Part shown: positions 17,161 to 27,157 of the stretch, one piece after another
How positions within the stretch are numbered: the stretch's first letter is position 1
How the letters are laid out: each line of letters begins with the position of its first letter
Source: Amycolatopsis thermophila
Lineage (GTDB): Bacteria > Actinomycetota > Actinomycetes > Mycobacteriales > Pseudonocardiaceae
DNA length: 64,000 nucleotides
Reading direction: 5' to 3'
NCBI RefSeq assembly: GCF_030814215.1
Contig: NZ_JAUSUT010000001.1
Location: 5,518,001-5,582,000, forward strand
Position numbers and translations under genes: made by a program
The notes under the pieces: model-generated
What the model was told of the DNA's origin: nothing
The model's database searches: none
Seen by the model: the letters and a program-made list of their open reading frames with translations, nothing else

Positions 17161-17319
17161 TCAACTACAGGACATCACCTTGTCGCTGCCGGTCGGCAGA
17201 ACCACGAGCGTGCCCCGGCCGGAGTCGAGCGCGCGGACGGCCTGGTGCTGCGATGCCCGCAAGGTGGAATCGAACAACGTGCTCGCGACCGCCCCGGGCG
17301 CCAGGGGCGAGCCGGTCAT
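17161..17319 (-). pseudogene. 5-prime fragment of a RecQ/DEAD-type helicase
   Basis: Starting at an ATG, 52 codons read LRASQHQAVRALDSGRGTLVVLPTGSDK. This is the Q-like and Walker A (motif I) region of a RecQ-type helicase, with the expected GSGK altered to GSDK. The frame stops 7 codons later, where the IS5 remnant begins, so the rest of the gene is lost. The NmrA-type gene starts divergently on the other side. Confidence 0.55.
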
Positions 17320-17411
17320 ACCGAGGAAGGTACCTATTTCGGCGCACTGTCGCGGGCGGTCGCCGGTAGGGTGATCCGGGAGCTGTTCCGCGACGGATAC
17401 GGGAGCGTGCG

Positions 17412-18263
17412 ATGCCTGAGCGGCCGATGCTGGTGCTCACCGCCACCGGTGGGCAGGGACGTGCAGTCACGGCGGGGCTTTTGGACCGCGGCGCAGAGGT
17501 GCGGGCACTGGTGCGCGATCCCGGCAGCCCCGCGGCCCAGGCGCTGCGCCGCCGCGGTGTCGAAGTGGTTCCCGGGCTACTGGACGACGCGCACTCGCTG
17601 ACCGCGGCCATGCGCGGCGTGGCGGGAGTGTTCGCGTTGACCACCCCGTTCGAGGCGGGCGCGGAAGCCGAGGTGGCGCAAGGGCGGGCGATCCTCGCGG
17701 CAGCGCGTGCGGCGGACGTCGGGCACCTCGTGTTCAGCTCCGTCGCCGGCGCCACCCAGCGGACCGGGGTGCCGCATTTCGACAGCAAGGCGATCGTCGA
17801 GGCCGAGGTGCGGGCCAGCGGGTTGCCTTACACGATCCTGGGACCGACGTACTTCTTCGACAATGCGCTCGGCGGCTATCAACAGATTCTCACGGGGACG
17901 CTCGACCTGCCGTTGCCGGGGGACCGGCCACTGCAGCAGCTGGCGCGCTCCGATCACGGCGCGTTCGCGGCCGAGGTGCTGGTGCACGCCGAAAAGTATG
18001 TGGGCCAGCGGATCGAACTCGCCAGCGACGCCCCCACTCCGACGCGGATGGCGCTCGCGCTGAGCGAAATCGTCGGCCGGGAGGTCCGCCACAACCGGGT
18101 CCCGCTGGACGCCATCGGCAACGCGGACATGCATGCGATGTGGGCTTTTCTCAACGGGACGGGCTACCAGGTGGACATCCCCGCGTTGCACGCCGCCCAC
18201 CCGGAGATCGCGTGGACCACGTTCGCTTCCTGGGCCCAGCAGACTTTCGGAGGCCAGTCATGA
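17412..18263 (+). CDS. NmrA-family NAD(P)-binding protein
   Basis: A 283-residue atypical short-chain dehydrogenase. The N-terminus LVLTATGGQGRAV is a Rossmann GxxGxG-like motif of the NmrA/HSCARG type. FSSVAGATQRTGVPHFDSK follows, with a Lys in the place of the SDR active-site lysine but no YxxxK. C-terminal sequence resembles the substrate-binding half of quinone/NAD(P)H-sensing NmrA proteins. The last codons overlap the next gene (ATGA). Confidence 0.8.
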   Translation: MPERPMLVLTATGGQGRAVTAGLLDRGAEVRALVRDPGSPAAQALRRRGVEVVPGLLDDAHSLTAAMRGVAGVFALTTPFEAGAEAEVAQGRAILAAARAADVGHLVFSSVAGATQRTGVPHFDSKAIVEAEVRASGLPYTILGPTYFFDNALGGYQQILTGTLDLPLPGDRPLQQLARSDHGAFAAEVLVHAEKYVGQRIELASDAPTPTRMALALSEIVGREVRHNRVPLDAIGNADMHAMWAFLNGTGYQVDIPALHAAHPEIAWTTFASWAQQTFGGQS

Positions 18264-19207
18264 AGACCGTGTCTGCCCGCGGGCCCTTGTTTCCGCCGCT
18301 GCCGTACGAGTCGTGGCGCGACTGCCTGGCCACACTACACCGGTTCGCCCAGGTGGTGGGCAAGATCCGGCTGGCCGCGAGCCCGCGCCGCAACCACTGG
18401 TGGAATGTGCCGTTCCACGTGACGGGGCGGGGCATCACCACCCGGCCGATGGGCTGGGATCCGATTTTCTGCATCGACTTCGACTTCCTCGACCACCGCC
18501 TCGACATCAGCACGATCGACGGCGCCCGCCATTCGATCAGCCTGCCGGGCCTGTCGGTGGCCGCGTTCCACGACCGGTTGCTGGCCGGGCTCGCCGCGAT
18601 CGGCGTCGACGTGGTCATCGACCGGCCCTACCCGTTCGATTTGCCGGACGCCGCGCGGCCGTTCGCCGAAGACACCGAACACGCCGCCTACAACCCGGTC
18701 TCGGCAACGGAATACTGGCGGATCTTGAGCCGGGTGAACCTGCTGCTCGAGGAGTTCGCCGGGCGGTTCTCCGGCAAGACCAGCCCGGTGCACCATTTCT
18801 GGCACACCTTCGACATCGCCGTGACGCGGTTCGCCGAGCGCCCGGTGGACCAGCCGCCCACAGCCGACCCGGTGACCCGCGAGGCGTATTCGCGGGAGGT
18901 CATCAGCTTCGGGTTCTGGTTCGGGGACGAGACTTTCCCCGCACCGGCGTTCTACTCCTACACCGCGCCCGAACCCGGCGAGCTCACGCGTGAGTCCCTC
19001 GACCCGGACGCGGCGGGCTGGCACGATCGGGGTGGCAGCCACCTGGCGATCCTGCGCTACGACGACGTCCGCACCCGGCCCGACCCGCGCGCGGCGGTAC
19101 TGGATTTCTACGAGTCGGCCTACCAGGCCGGGGCGCGCCACGCCGGCTGGGACACGGCGCGTTTCGCCTGCCCCGGCGGGGCCACCGATCCCTACGTCCA
19201 GGGCTGA
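18260..19207 (+). CDS. DUF5996-family protein
   Basis: A 315-residue soluble protein beginning LPYESWRDCLATLHRFAQVVGKIRLA, which matches the conserved start of DUF5996 proteins, and containing WWNVPFHVTGRGITTRPM and SFGFWFGDETFPAPAFYSYT. No enzymatic function is known to me. It is translationally coupled to the NmrA-like gene by a 4-bp overlap, which suggests a shared task in redox or metabolite handling. Confidence 0.75.
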   Translation: MKTVSARGPLFPPLPYESWRDCLATLHRFAQVVGKIRLAASPRRNHWWNVPFHVTGRGITTRPMGWDPIFCIDFDFLDHRLDISTIDGARHSISLPGLSVAAFHDRLLAGLAAIGVDVVIDRPYPFDLPDAARPFAEDTEHAAYNPVSATEYWRILSRVNLLLEEFAGRFSGKTSPVHHFWHTFDIAVTRFAERPVDQPPTADPVTREAYSREVISFGFWFGDETFPAPAFYSYTAPEPGELTRESLDPDAAGWHDRGGSHLAILRYDDVRTRPDPRAAVLDFYESAYQAGARHAGWDTARFACPGGATDPYVQG

Positions 19208-19476
19208 GCCCAGGGGCCCTGGCGTCACCCGGGGACGCGTCCGGCACGCGTGCCGATGTCATGCCGTCGTTGCCAGCGGGTCTCGGCGTGCCCGGCATGA
19301 CCGATACCATCGGATTCCCTGCCCCGCCCAGGGTTTTCCTGCTGCTGGTCGACCGTCTGGGCTGGCAGGCCCTGTCGGCGCGCGGTTCCTGTCCTCGCTG
19401 ATGGGCGGACCGGGAACCGATCGCCGGGTGCTTCCCGGCGACGACGGCGACCAGCCTTGCCGCGCTCGGCGCTGGG
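19208..19476. other. No gene seen
   Basis: Short open frames only, none with a recognisable domain. A brief hydrophobic stretch around 19330-19400 may belong to the damaged DUF421 gene that follows. Confidence 0.3.
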
Positions 19477-19958
19477 TTGCGGATCGCCCGGAGGAGACAG
19501 GAGGTGCGGGCGACGAGCGGTGCGGATTGGCTGATGGGCGGCGCGAGGGAGCTTCCCGCCACCTGCCCGAAGATCGTCACGTTGTCGCTGATGGCGTTGG
19601 CCGGCCTGCGGCTCGCCCCGCGCCGGGCACTTGCCGAGTTACGCATCTTCGACCTCCTCGTGATCATCGCGACCGGCGCGATCGTCGGGCGTACCGCGAC
19701 CGCCTCCGATGCGTCGTTCCCGGTCGGTGCCGCGGCCCGGCGGTGCACATCGTGATCTCACGCCTGCGGTTCGTCCCGCGAGTGGCGAGCGTGCTCGATC
19801 ACCCGGTGCGCGTCCTCGTCGTGGACGGTGCGGTCGACCACAGGCAGCTCAAGGCTGCGCATCCGACCGAGGGCGACCTGTCCGAGGCACTGCGCGAACG
19901 GGGCGGGCACAACCTCGCAATCCGCGACGCGGGCACCACTCTTCCGGATGTGAGGTGA
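19477..19958 (+). pseudogene. DUF421 (YetF-like) membrane protein, frameshifted
   Basis: The first frame gives RRALAELRIFDLLVIIATGAI, the start of the DUF421 transmembrane region. Near 19740 the homology moves to a second frame (VHIVISRLRFVPRVASVLDHPVRVLVVDG, then LSEALRERG), which is the cytosolic DUF421 domain. One missing base breaks the gene. The N-terminus may also be short. Confidence 0.6.
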
Positions 19959-20006
19959 AAGGGGTTCAGGTGTGTCTGTGCGAAGCTCCGACGGGAATTC
20001 CCGGCC

Positions 20007-20225
20007 GTGCACCTGGCGATCGGTGTCGCGGGCAACGTCGTCTTCTTCGTGGGCAGCGTGCTGTTCATCTGGTCCTGGTCCGAGCAGATCGCGGTCTGCC
20101 TGTTCATCGTGGGCTCGTTCGGGATGATGCTCGGCGCGATCGGACAGGCCTTCTACATCCACGAACGACACCGCCTCAACGGCACGCCGGGGGAGCGGCC
20201 GGCAGGCGTCTCGGCGCGAAACTGA
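20007..20225 (+). CDS. YrhK-like small membrane protein
   Basis: A 72-residue protein from a GTG start with two membrane helices (LAIGVAGNVVFFVGSVLFIW and the segment with VGSFGMMLGAIGQAF), matching the two-helix YrhK domain in layout. In-frame sequence upstream of the GTG (KLRREFPAV) also looks like protein, so the real N-terminus may be damaged or start upstream. Function is unknown. Confidence 0.55.
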   Translation: MHLAIGVAGNVVFFVGSVLFIWSWSEQIAVCLFIVGSFGMMLGAIGQAFYIHERHRLNGTPGERPAGVSARN

Positions 20226-20475
20226 CCAAGTACCACAACGGAGTTCACCGCGATCATGGCTCGGCCTCGCCCCCTGGACGCCCGGTGGCCCGAGTGGCAG
20301 CGGACTCAGCTCGCCGCGCGGACGCGGAAGCCGCTGTCCGCATCCGCGCGAGCCTGTGCACGCTGACCCACGGCCGGTCCGCACGGTGCGCACGTGCGCC
20401 CCGACCACCCGCCACCCTTGCCCGGCGCGAGACATTCTCCACCTTCGGGTTGTCCACACGCTCGGGCCCAGCCGT
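20226..20475. other. Intergenic, no gene seen
   Basis: This 250-bp stretch between the YrhK-like gene and the convergent acs gene shows no coding signal. No strong terminator hairpin with a U-run was found. Confidence 0.4.
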
Positions 20476-22284
20476 TCACCGTGCGGCCCGGCCGGAGATC
20501 TGGGTCATCACACCGGCGTCGGCGAGCGTGGTGACGTCGCCGATTTCCCGGTTCTCCGCCACGTCGCGCAGCAGGCGGCGCATGATCTTGCCGGAGCGGG
20601 TCTTGGGCAGCTCGGGCACGACCATGATCTGCCGCGGTTTGGCGATCGGGCCGATCTCCTTCGCCACGTGGTCCCGCAGCTCCGGCACCGGGTCGCCACT
20701 CGCCGAGCCGCGCAGGATCACGAACGCCACGATGCCCTGGCCCGTCGTCGGGTCGGCGGCGCCCACCACCGCGGCCTCGGCGACCGCCGGGTGGGACACC
20801 AGTGCCGACTCGACCTCGGCGGTCGAGATGCGGTGCCCGGAGACGTTCATGACGTCGTCCACCCGGCCGAGCAGCCAGATGTCGCCGTCGGCGTCGTACC
20901 GCGCGCCGTCGCCCGCGAAATACGCGCCGGCGAAGCGCGACCAGTACGTGTCCCGGAACCGGGCGTCGTCGCCCCACACGCCCCGCAGCATGGACGGCCA
21001 CGGCTGGTCCAGCACCAGGTATCCGCTCTCGCCCGGCGCGACCCGCTTGCCGGCGTCGTCCACCACCACCGCGGAGATCCCGGGCACCGGCGCCTGCGCG
21101 GAACCCGGCTTGAACTCCGCCGAACCAGGCAGCGGGGCGATCATGATGGCGCCGGTCTCGGTCTGCCACCACGTGTCCACGATCGGCGCCGTGCCCGCCC
21201 CGATGTGCTCGCGGTACCACCGCCAAGCCTCGGGGTTGATCGGCTCGCCCACCGATCCGAGCACCCGCAACGACGACAGGTCGTAGCGGGCCGGGATGTC
21301 CTCGCCCCACTTCATGAACGTCCGGATCAGCGTGGGCGCCGTGTAGTAGATCGACACCCCGTACTTCTGCACGATCTCCCAGTGCCGGCCCTCGTGCGGA
21401 GTGTTCGGCGTGCCCTCGTAGGCCACCTGCGTCGCGCGGTTCGCCAGCGGCCCGTACACGATGTAGGAGTGTCCGGTGATCCACCCGATGTCCGCGGTGC
21501 ACCAGTACACGTCCTCGCCCGGCCGGTGGTCGAACACCACCTGGTGCGTGTACGCCACCTGCGTCAGGTAGCCGCCGGAGGTGTGCAGGATCCCCTTCGG
21601 CTTCCCCGTCGTCCCGCTGGTGTAGAGGATGAACAACGGGTGCTCCGAATCGAACGACTCGGGCGTGTGCGCCGTCGGCTGGCGATCCACCAGCTCGTGC
21701 CACCACACGTCACGATCGCCCATCACCACCGGGGTTCCGGTGCGCCGCACCACGACCACCTTCTCCACCGCGGACCCGGCCAGGGCTTCGTCCACGCCCG
21801 CCTTCACCGGCACGGCCTTGCCCCGCCGGTACTGGCCGTCGGCGGTGATCACGACCTTCGCCTGAGCGTCGTCGACCCGCGAGCGCAACGCCGACGGCGA
21901 GAACCCGCCGAACACCACCGAATGCGGCGCGCCCAGCCGCGCGCACGCCAGCATCGCCACGATCGCCTCGGGGATCATCGGCAGCTGGATCGCGACCCGG
22001 TCACCGGCCCGCACCCCGAGCGCGAGCAGCGCGTTGGCGGCCCGGCACACCTCGTCCCGCAGCTGCGCGTAGGTGATGTCCCGCGAATCACCCGGCTCGC
22101 CCACCCAGTGGATCGCCACCTGGTCCCCGAACCCGGCCTCGACGTGCCGGTCGACGCAGTTGTAGGCGACGTTCAGCCTGCCGCCGGCGAACCACTTCGC
22201 GTACGGGGCGCCGGAGAAGTCCAGAACCTCCGACCACCGCACGTCCCAGTGCAACCGTTCCGCCTGCTCAGCCCAGAAGTCCAT
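20476..22284 (-). CDS. acs: Acetyl-CoA synthetase (AMP-forming)
   Basis: A 602-residue member of the ANL superfamily that would make acetyl-CoA from acetate, ATP and Co[13 protein letters not shown] is the P-loop, [10 protein letters not shown] the A5 motif, [31 protein letters not shown] the A8/hinge region (split here across several conserved blocks), and TRSGKIMRR holds the catalytic and acetylatable lysine. It is about 40-50 residues shorter at the N-terminus than typical Acs, beginning directly at [11 protein letters not shown]. It diverges from a GAF regulator, with a 20-bp motif in between that recurs before the aldehyde dehydrogenase. Confidence 0.92.
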   Translation of the reverse strand: MDFWAEQAERLHWDVRWSEVLDFSGAPYAKWFAGGRLNVAYNCVDRHVEAGFGDQVAIHWVGEPGDSRDITYAQLRDEVCRAANALLALGVRAGDRVAIQLPMIPEAIVAMLACARLGAPHSVVFGGFSPSALRSRVDDAQAKVVITADGQYRRGKAVPVKAGVDEALAGSAVEKVVVVRRTGTPVVMGDRDVWWHELVDRQPTAHTPESFDSEHPLFILYTSGTTGKPKGILHTSGGYLTQVAYTHQVVFDHRPGEDVYWCTADIGWITGHSYIVYGPLANRATQVAYEGTPNTPHEGRHWEIVQKYGVSIYYTAPTLIRTFMKWGEDIPARYDLSSLRVLGSVGEPINPEAWRWYREHIGAGTAPIVDTWWQTETGAIMIAPLPGSAEFKPGSAQAPVPGISAVVVDDAGKRVAPGESGYLVLDQPWPSMLRGVWGDDARFRDTYWSRFAGAYFAGDGARYDADGDIWLLGRVDDVMNVSGHRISTAEVESALVSHPAVAEAAVVGAADPTTGQGIVAFVILRGSASGDPVPELRDHVAKEIGPIAKPRQIMVVPELPKTRSGKIMRRLLRDVAENREIGDVTTLADAGVMTQISGRAAR

Positions 22285-22303
22285 GCCGCCAAGCCTGACC
22301 GGC

Positions 22304-22323
22304 CCACGTTGGCGGGACGTTGG
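22304..22323. promoter_or_regulatory. Shared 20-bp motif, acs copy
   Basis: On the minus strand this reads CCAACGTCCCGCCAACGTGG. It matches 16 of 20 bases of the element at 23625-23644, and both contain two CCAAC half-sites spaced by one helical turn. It lies 20-39 bp before the acs start. Probable binding site of the regulator encoded next door. Confidence 0.5.
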
Positions 22324-22415
22324 AACCCTCCGTGCGGGTAGGTGCGCCCTCGCCGATCGTCAGGCATCATGGAGCACCATCGCGCCGGAAGCACGAGGAC
22401 GACGAGGTCGCGGAA

Positions 22416-23621
22416 ATGGCAGAGCGTAGCGCGCTCCACCAGCGCCGGGCGGCCCTGGAACGGGAATGGGCCCGCTGGGTGCCGGCACAGGCGCGCCCGG
22501 AAACCCTGGAACTGCGCAGCGAGGTGGCCGAATCCTGGGCACGCTCGCTGTCCATCGTGGATCCCGCGCGGGACAGCGCACCCGCGGCCGGTGACGAGGT
22601 GCGCTCCCGCTGGCGTGAATCGCCGCTGCGGGCCCCGGTCACCGAACTCGCCGACGAGCTGCGCAGCATCGCCGACGACGCCGGGTTCGTCGCCGCCGTC
22701 ACCGACGAGTCCGGCACCATCCTGTGGACCTGCGGCGGACGCGTGATGCGGCGCCGGGCCGAGCGGGTGAACTTCGCGCCCGGCGGCCGCTGGGACGAGC
22801 CGGACATGGGCACCAACGCCCTGTCGCTGGCGCTGCGCACCGGCCGCCCGAGCAGCGTCTTCTCCGCCGAGCACCTGGTCGCAGCCCTGCACGGCTGGGT
22901 CTGCTACTGCGCCCCGATCCGCGACCCGCGCGGCCGCCACCTCGGCGTGCTGGACCTGTCCACCACCTGGGACCGGTCGCACCCGCTGGCCATGTCGACG
23001 GTCCGCACCCTGGTCACCGCCATCGAGTCCCGGCTGCACGCCGCTCCGCCCGCGGCGCCGGGCATCCGGCTGTCCTGCCTCGGCTCCGGCAGCGCCACGT
23101 TCGACGGCACCCCGCTCCGGCTGTCGCCGCGGCAGCTGGAGGTGCTCACCCTGCTCGCGCTCGAGCCCGGCGGGTTCCCGCCCGACGGGCTGCGCGAAGC
23201 GCTGTACGGGGACCTGCCGGTCACCAGCACGACGTTGCGCGCTGAGGCCTCCCACCTGCGGCGCATGCTCGGTGGCGCGCTCGCCAACCGCCGCTACGCC
23301 CTGACCACGCCGATCGAGTGCGACGCCGTCGACGTGCTGAACGCGCTCAAGGCGGGAGACACCGCGACGGCGGTGCGCCGCTACGCCGGACCCCTGCTGC
23401 CCGCGTCCGAGGCGCCGGGCATCACCCGGTGGCGGCACCACCTGGAGGTCGCCGTGCGGGAGGCCGTGCTGGCCTCGCGGGAGCCGGACCTCGCCCTGCT
23501 CTACGGCGAGCGGCACCCGTTCGACCTGCAGGTCCACGAGCACGCGCACCGGCTGCTGGCCCCCGGCGACGGCCGGCGAGGCATCGCGGCGGCGCGCTTG
23601 CGCGAGGCTCTGCTGGACTGA
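22416..23621 (+). CDS. GAF-domain transcriptional regulator (AcoR-like sensor with winged-helix output)
   Basis: A 401-residue protein. Residues about 60-215 form a GAF-type sensor as in AcoR-family activators (VTDESGTILWTCGG, RWDEPDMGTNALSLAL, GWVCYCAPIRDPRGRHLGVLDLS). Instead of a sigma-54 AAA module the C-terminal half has a DNA-binding part of another kind (LRLSPRQLEVLTLLALEPGG, then TTLRAEASHLRRMLGG), like the winged-helix domains of actinobacterial activators. It lies between acs and the aldehyde dehydrogenase operon and is the natural regulator of both. Confidence 0.75.
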   Translation: MAERSALHQRRAALEREWARWVPAQARPETLELRSEVAESWARSLSIVDPARDSAPAAGDEVRSRWRESPLRAPVTELADELRSIADDAGFVAAVTDESGTILWTCGGRVMRRRAERVNFAPGGRWDEPDMGTNALSLALRTGRPSSVFSAEHLVAALHGWVCYCAPIRDPRGRHLGVLDLSTTWDRSHPLAMSTVRTLVTAIESRLHAAPPAAPGIRLSCLGSGSATFDGTPLRLSPRQLEVLTLLALEPGGFPPDGLREALYGDLPVTSTTLRAEASHLRRMLGGALANRRYALTTPIECDAVDVLNALKAGDTATAVRRYAGPLLPASEAPGITRWRHHLEVAVREAVLASREPDLALLYGERHPFDLQVHEHAHRLLAPGDGRRGIAAARLREALLD

Positions 23622-23624
23622 GCA

Positions 23625-23644
23625 CCAACGTTTCGCCAACCCGG
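23625..23644. promoter_or_regulatory. Shared 20-bp motif, aldehyde dehydrogenase copy
   Basis: CCAACGTTTCGCCAACCCGG lies directly after the regulator stop and 56-75 bp before the aldehyde dehydrogenase start. It matches the acs-upstream element at 22304-22323 (read on the other strand). Confidence 0.5.
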
Positions 23645-23663
23645 AGGCGGCACGGTGGCACCC

Positions 23664-23679
23664 ATCACACCGATGTGAT
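23664..23679. promoter_or_regulatory. Inverted repeat before the aldehyde dehydrogenase gene
   Basis: ATCACA and TGTGAT are perfect 6-bp inverted arms with a 4-bp spacer, ending 20 bp before the start codon. The arms are those of a CRP site but in everted order. It could be a repressor site or a hairpin in the leader. Confidence 0.4.
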
Positions 23680-23699
23680 CGAGTGAATGGAGTGCTTCC

Positions 23700-25216
<1,517 letters not shown>

Positions 25217-25217
<1 letters not shown>

Positions 25218-25585
25218 TGGGCGGGCAGCTGTCGCGGGTGGCCATGACCGGCGCCGCGGTGGCCCTGCTGCGCCGGCTGGTCGACCAGCACGGGCCCGTG
25301 ATGTTCCACCAGTCCGGCGGGTGCTGCGACGGCAGCGCCCCGATGTGCTACCCGGAGGGCGAGTTCCGGGTGGGCGCGTCGGACGTGCTGCTCGGCCACG
25401 TCGGCGACGGCACACCGTTCTGGATGAGCGCCGACCAGTACGCCTACTGGCGGCACACGCACCTGACGGTGGACGTCGTGGCAGGCCGTGGCAGCGGGTT
25501 CTCGCTGGAGGCGCCCGAAGGCGTGCGCTTCCTGATCCGGTCCCGCCTGCTCACCGACGACGAACTCGCCGTGCTGGACAACTGA
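25217..25585 (+). CDS. DUF779 protein, partner of the aldehyde dehydrogenase
   Basis: A 122-residue protein with the invariant core FHQSGGCCDGSAPMCYP, whose cysteines suggest metal or redox binding, and a C-terminal SGFSLEAPEGVRFLIRSR. DUF779 genes are regularly fused or coupled to aldehyde dehydrogenases of this class; their biochemical role is not known to me. It is coupled to the dehydrogenase by a 1-nt overlap and ends just before a strong terminator. Confidence 0.9.
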
Positions 25586-25592
25586 AAAAGTG

Positions 25593-25625
25593 AAAAAGGC
25601 CCGGACGCTCGTCCGGGCCTTTTTC
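25593..25625 (+). terminator. Rho-independent terminator
   Basis: GGCCCGGAC and GTCCGGGCC form a perfect stem with a 4-base loop, flanked by five A before and five T after. It ends the aldehyde dehydrogenase/DUF779 unit and isolates the methanol dehydrogenase promoter. Confidence 0.95.
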
Positions 25626-25635
25626 GTGTCCGGGG

Positions 25636-25659
25636 GCACCTGACCGATCGGGCAGGTGC
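25636..25659. promoter_or_regulatory. Inverted repeat in the methanol dehydrogenase promoter region
   Basis: GCACCTG and CAGGTGC are perfect 7-bp arms with a 10-bp spacer, 136-159 bp upstream of the methanol dehydrogenase start. The size fits a dimeric regulator site, possibly for the response regulator or GAF regulator in this cluster (inference). Confidence 0.4.
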
Positions 25660-25794
25660 GGCCCCGCCGCTCGTGCGGACTCCGGCTTCCGGCCGAGGAG
25701 TATTGCGCCTCAAGCGTTTCCGCACCGCCGCACTGGCGCTAGCTTCGGTGTGCGCGTCACCACAGTCGCCGTCGCGCAGGAAGGAAAGTGCGTC

Positions 25795-27087
25795 ATGCAG
25801 GTCGACGAATTGCTGAAGCCGTTCCCCATCAAGGAGTTCCACCCGTTCCCGCGGGCGCTCCTCGGCCCCGGGGCCCACGAGATGATCGGCCCGGAGGCGC
25901 TGAAGCTGGGCTTCAAGAAGACCCTGGTGATGACGAGCGGGCTGCGCGGCTCCGACATCGTCCACAAGATCACCGAGTCGATGAAGTACCACGGGCTCGA
26001 GGTCGTGCTCTACGACAAGGTCGAGTCCAACCCCAAGGACTACAACGTCATGGACGCCGTCAAGCTGTACCAGGAGAACAAGTGTGACAGCTTCGTCTCC
26101 ATCGGCGGCGGTTCCTCGCACGACGCCTGCAAGGGCGCCCGCATCTCGGTTGCCCACGACGGCCGCAACGTCAACGACTTCGAAGGCTTCAACAAGTCCG
26201 AGAACCCGCGTAACCCTCCGCACATCGCGGTGTCCACCACCGCCGGCACCGGCTCGGAGACGTCCTGGGCCTACGTCATCACCGACACCACCACGGACCC
26301 GGACAACCCGCACAAGTACGTGGCGTTCGACGACGCCTCGGTCGCCACGCTGGCGATCGACGACCCGGTGCTGTACTACAGCTGCCCGATCGACTACACC
26401 GCGCAGTGCGGGTTCGACGTGCTGGCGCACGCCTCCGAGCCGTACGTGTCGCGGCTGAACTTCGAGCCGTCACTGGGCAACGCGCTGCGGGCCATCAAGC
26501 TCACCGCCGAAAACCTGCGCCAGGCCACCTGGAACCCGACCGAGCTGTCCGGCCGCGAGGGCATGATGTACGCCCAGTACATCGCCGCGCAGGCGTTCAA
26601 CTCCGGTGGCCTCGGGATCATCCACTCCATCTCGCACGCGGTCAGCGCCTTCTACGACACCCACCACGGCCTGAACAACGCGATCGCCCTGCCGCGCGTG
26701 TGGGCGTTCAACATGCCGGTGGCGTACCGGCGGTTCGCCGACATCGCCCAGGTGATGGGCATCGACACGCACGGCATGACCGACGTGCAGGCCGCGGACG
26801 CGGCGCTGGCGGCCGCGATCCGGCTGCTGCGCGACGTGGGCATCCCGGAGAAGTTCACCGACGTCACGCAGGACAGCTACTCGAAGAACCGGCTCGGCCA
26901 GGGCCCGACGAAGTTCTACGAGCAGGCGAGCGTCATCAAGGGCGACGACGAGGACGTGGACCGCATCACCAACCACGTCCTCGGCGACGCGTGCACCCCC
27001 GGCAACGCCAAGGAATGCACCTTCGAAACCGTGCGTCCGGTGGTCGATCACTGCCTGAACGGCGACCTGGACGACCTGCTCAGCTGA
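25795..27087 (+). CDS. mdo: NDMA-dependent (mycofactocin-type) methanol dehydrogenase
   Basis: A 430-residue type III (iron-family) alcohol dehydrogenase that closely matches the nicotinoprotein methanol:NDMA oxidoreductase of Amycolatopsis and mycobacteria. These enzymes keep NADH bound, form decamers and pass electrons to mycofactocin instead of free NAD. GGGSSHDACKG is the dinucleotide loop, TTAGTGSETS the phosphate-binding turn, and the metal ligands lie in DYTAQCGFDVLAHASE (Asp and His) and HSISHAVSAFYDTHHG (two His). AGGAAGGAAAG precedes the ATG. The downstream MoxR, VWA and methyltransferase genes look like accessory functions. Confidence 0.93.
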   Translation: MQVDELLKPFPIKEFHPFPRALLGPGAHEMIGPEALKLGFKKTLVMTSGLRGSDIVHKITESMKYHGLEVVLYDKVESNPKDYNVMDAVKLYQENKCDSFVSIGGGSSHDACKGARISVAHDGRNVNDFEGFNKSENPRNPPHIAVSTTAGTGSETSWAYVITDTTTDPDNPHKYVAFDDASVATLAIDDPVLYYSCPIDYTAQCGFDVLAHASEPYVSRLNFEPSLGNALRAIKLTAENLRQATWNPTELSGREGMMYAQYIAAQAFNSGGLGIIHSISHAVSAFYDTHHGLNNAIALPRVWAFNMPVAYRRFADIAQVMGIDTHGMTDVQAADAALAAAIRLLRDVGIPEKFTDVTQDSYSKNRLGQGPTKFYEQASVIKGDDEDVDRITNHVLGDACTPGNAKECTFETVRPVVDHCLNGDLDDLLS

Positions 27088-27100
27088 TCAGCTGACGAGC

Positions 27101-27135
27101 TGCCGGGGGCGGGTCGGACGGGGCCGCCCCCGGCA
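27101..27135 (+). promoter_or_regulatory. GC-rich intercistronic hairpin
   Basis: TGCCGGGGGCGG and CCGCCCCCGGCA form a perfect 12-bp stem with an 11-base loop, right after the dehydrogenase stop (which itself overlaps the palindrome CAGCTGATCAGCTG). It has no U-run. It may be a partial terminator or an RNA-stabilising end that keeps dehydrogenase mRNA above the downstream accessory genes. Confidence 0.55.
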
Positions 27136-27157
27136 CCCCGATCAAGGAGGGTTTGGC

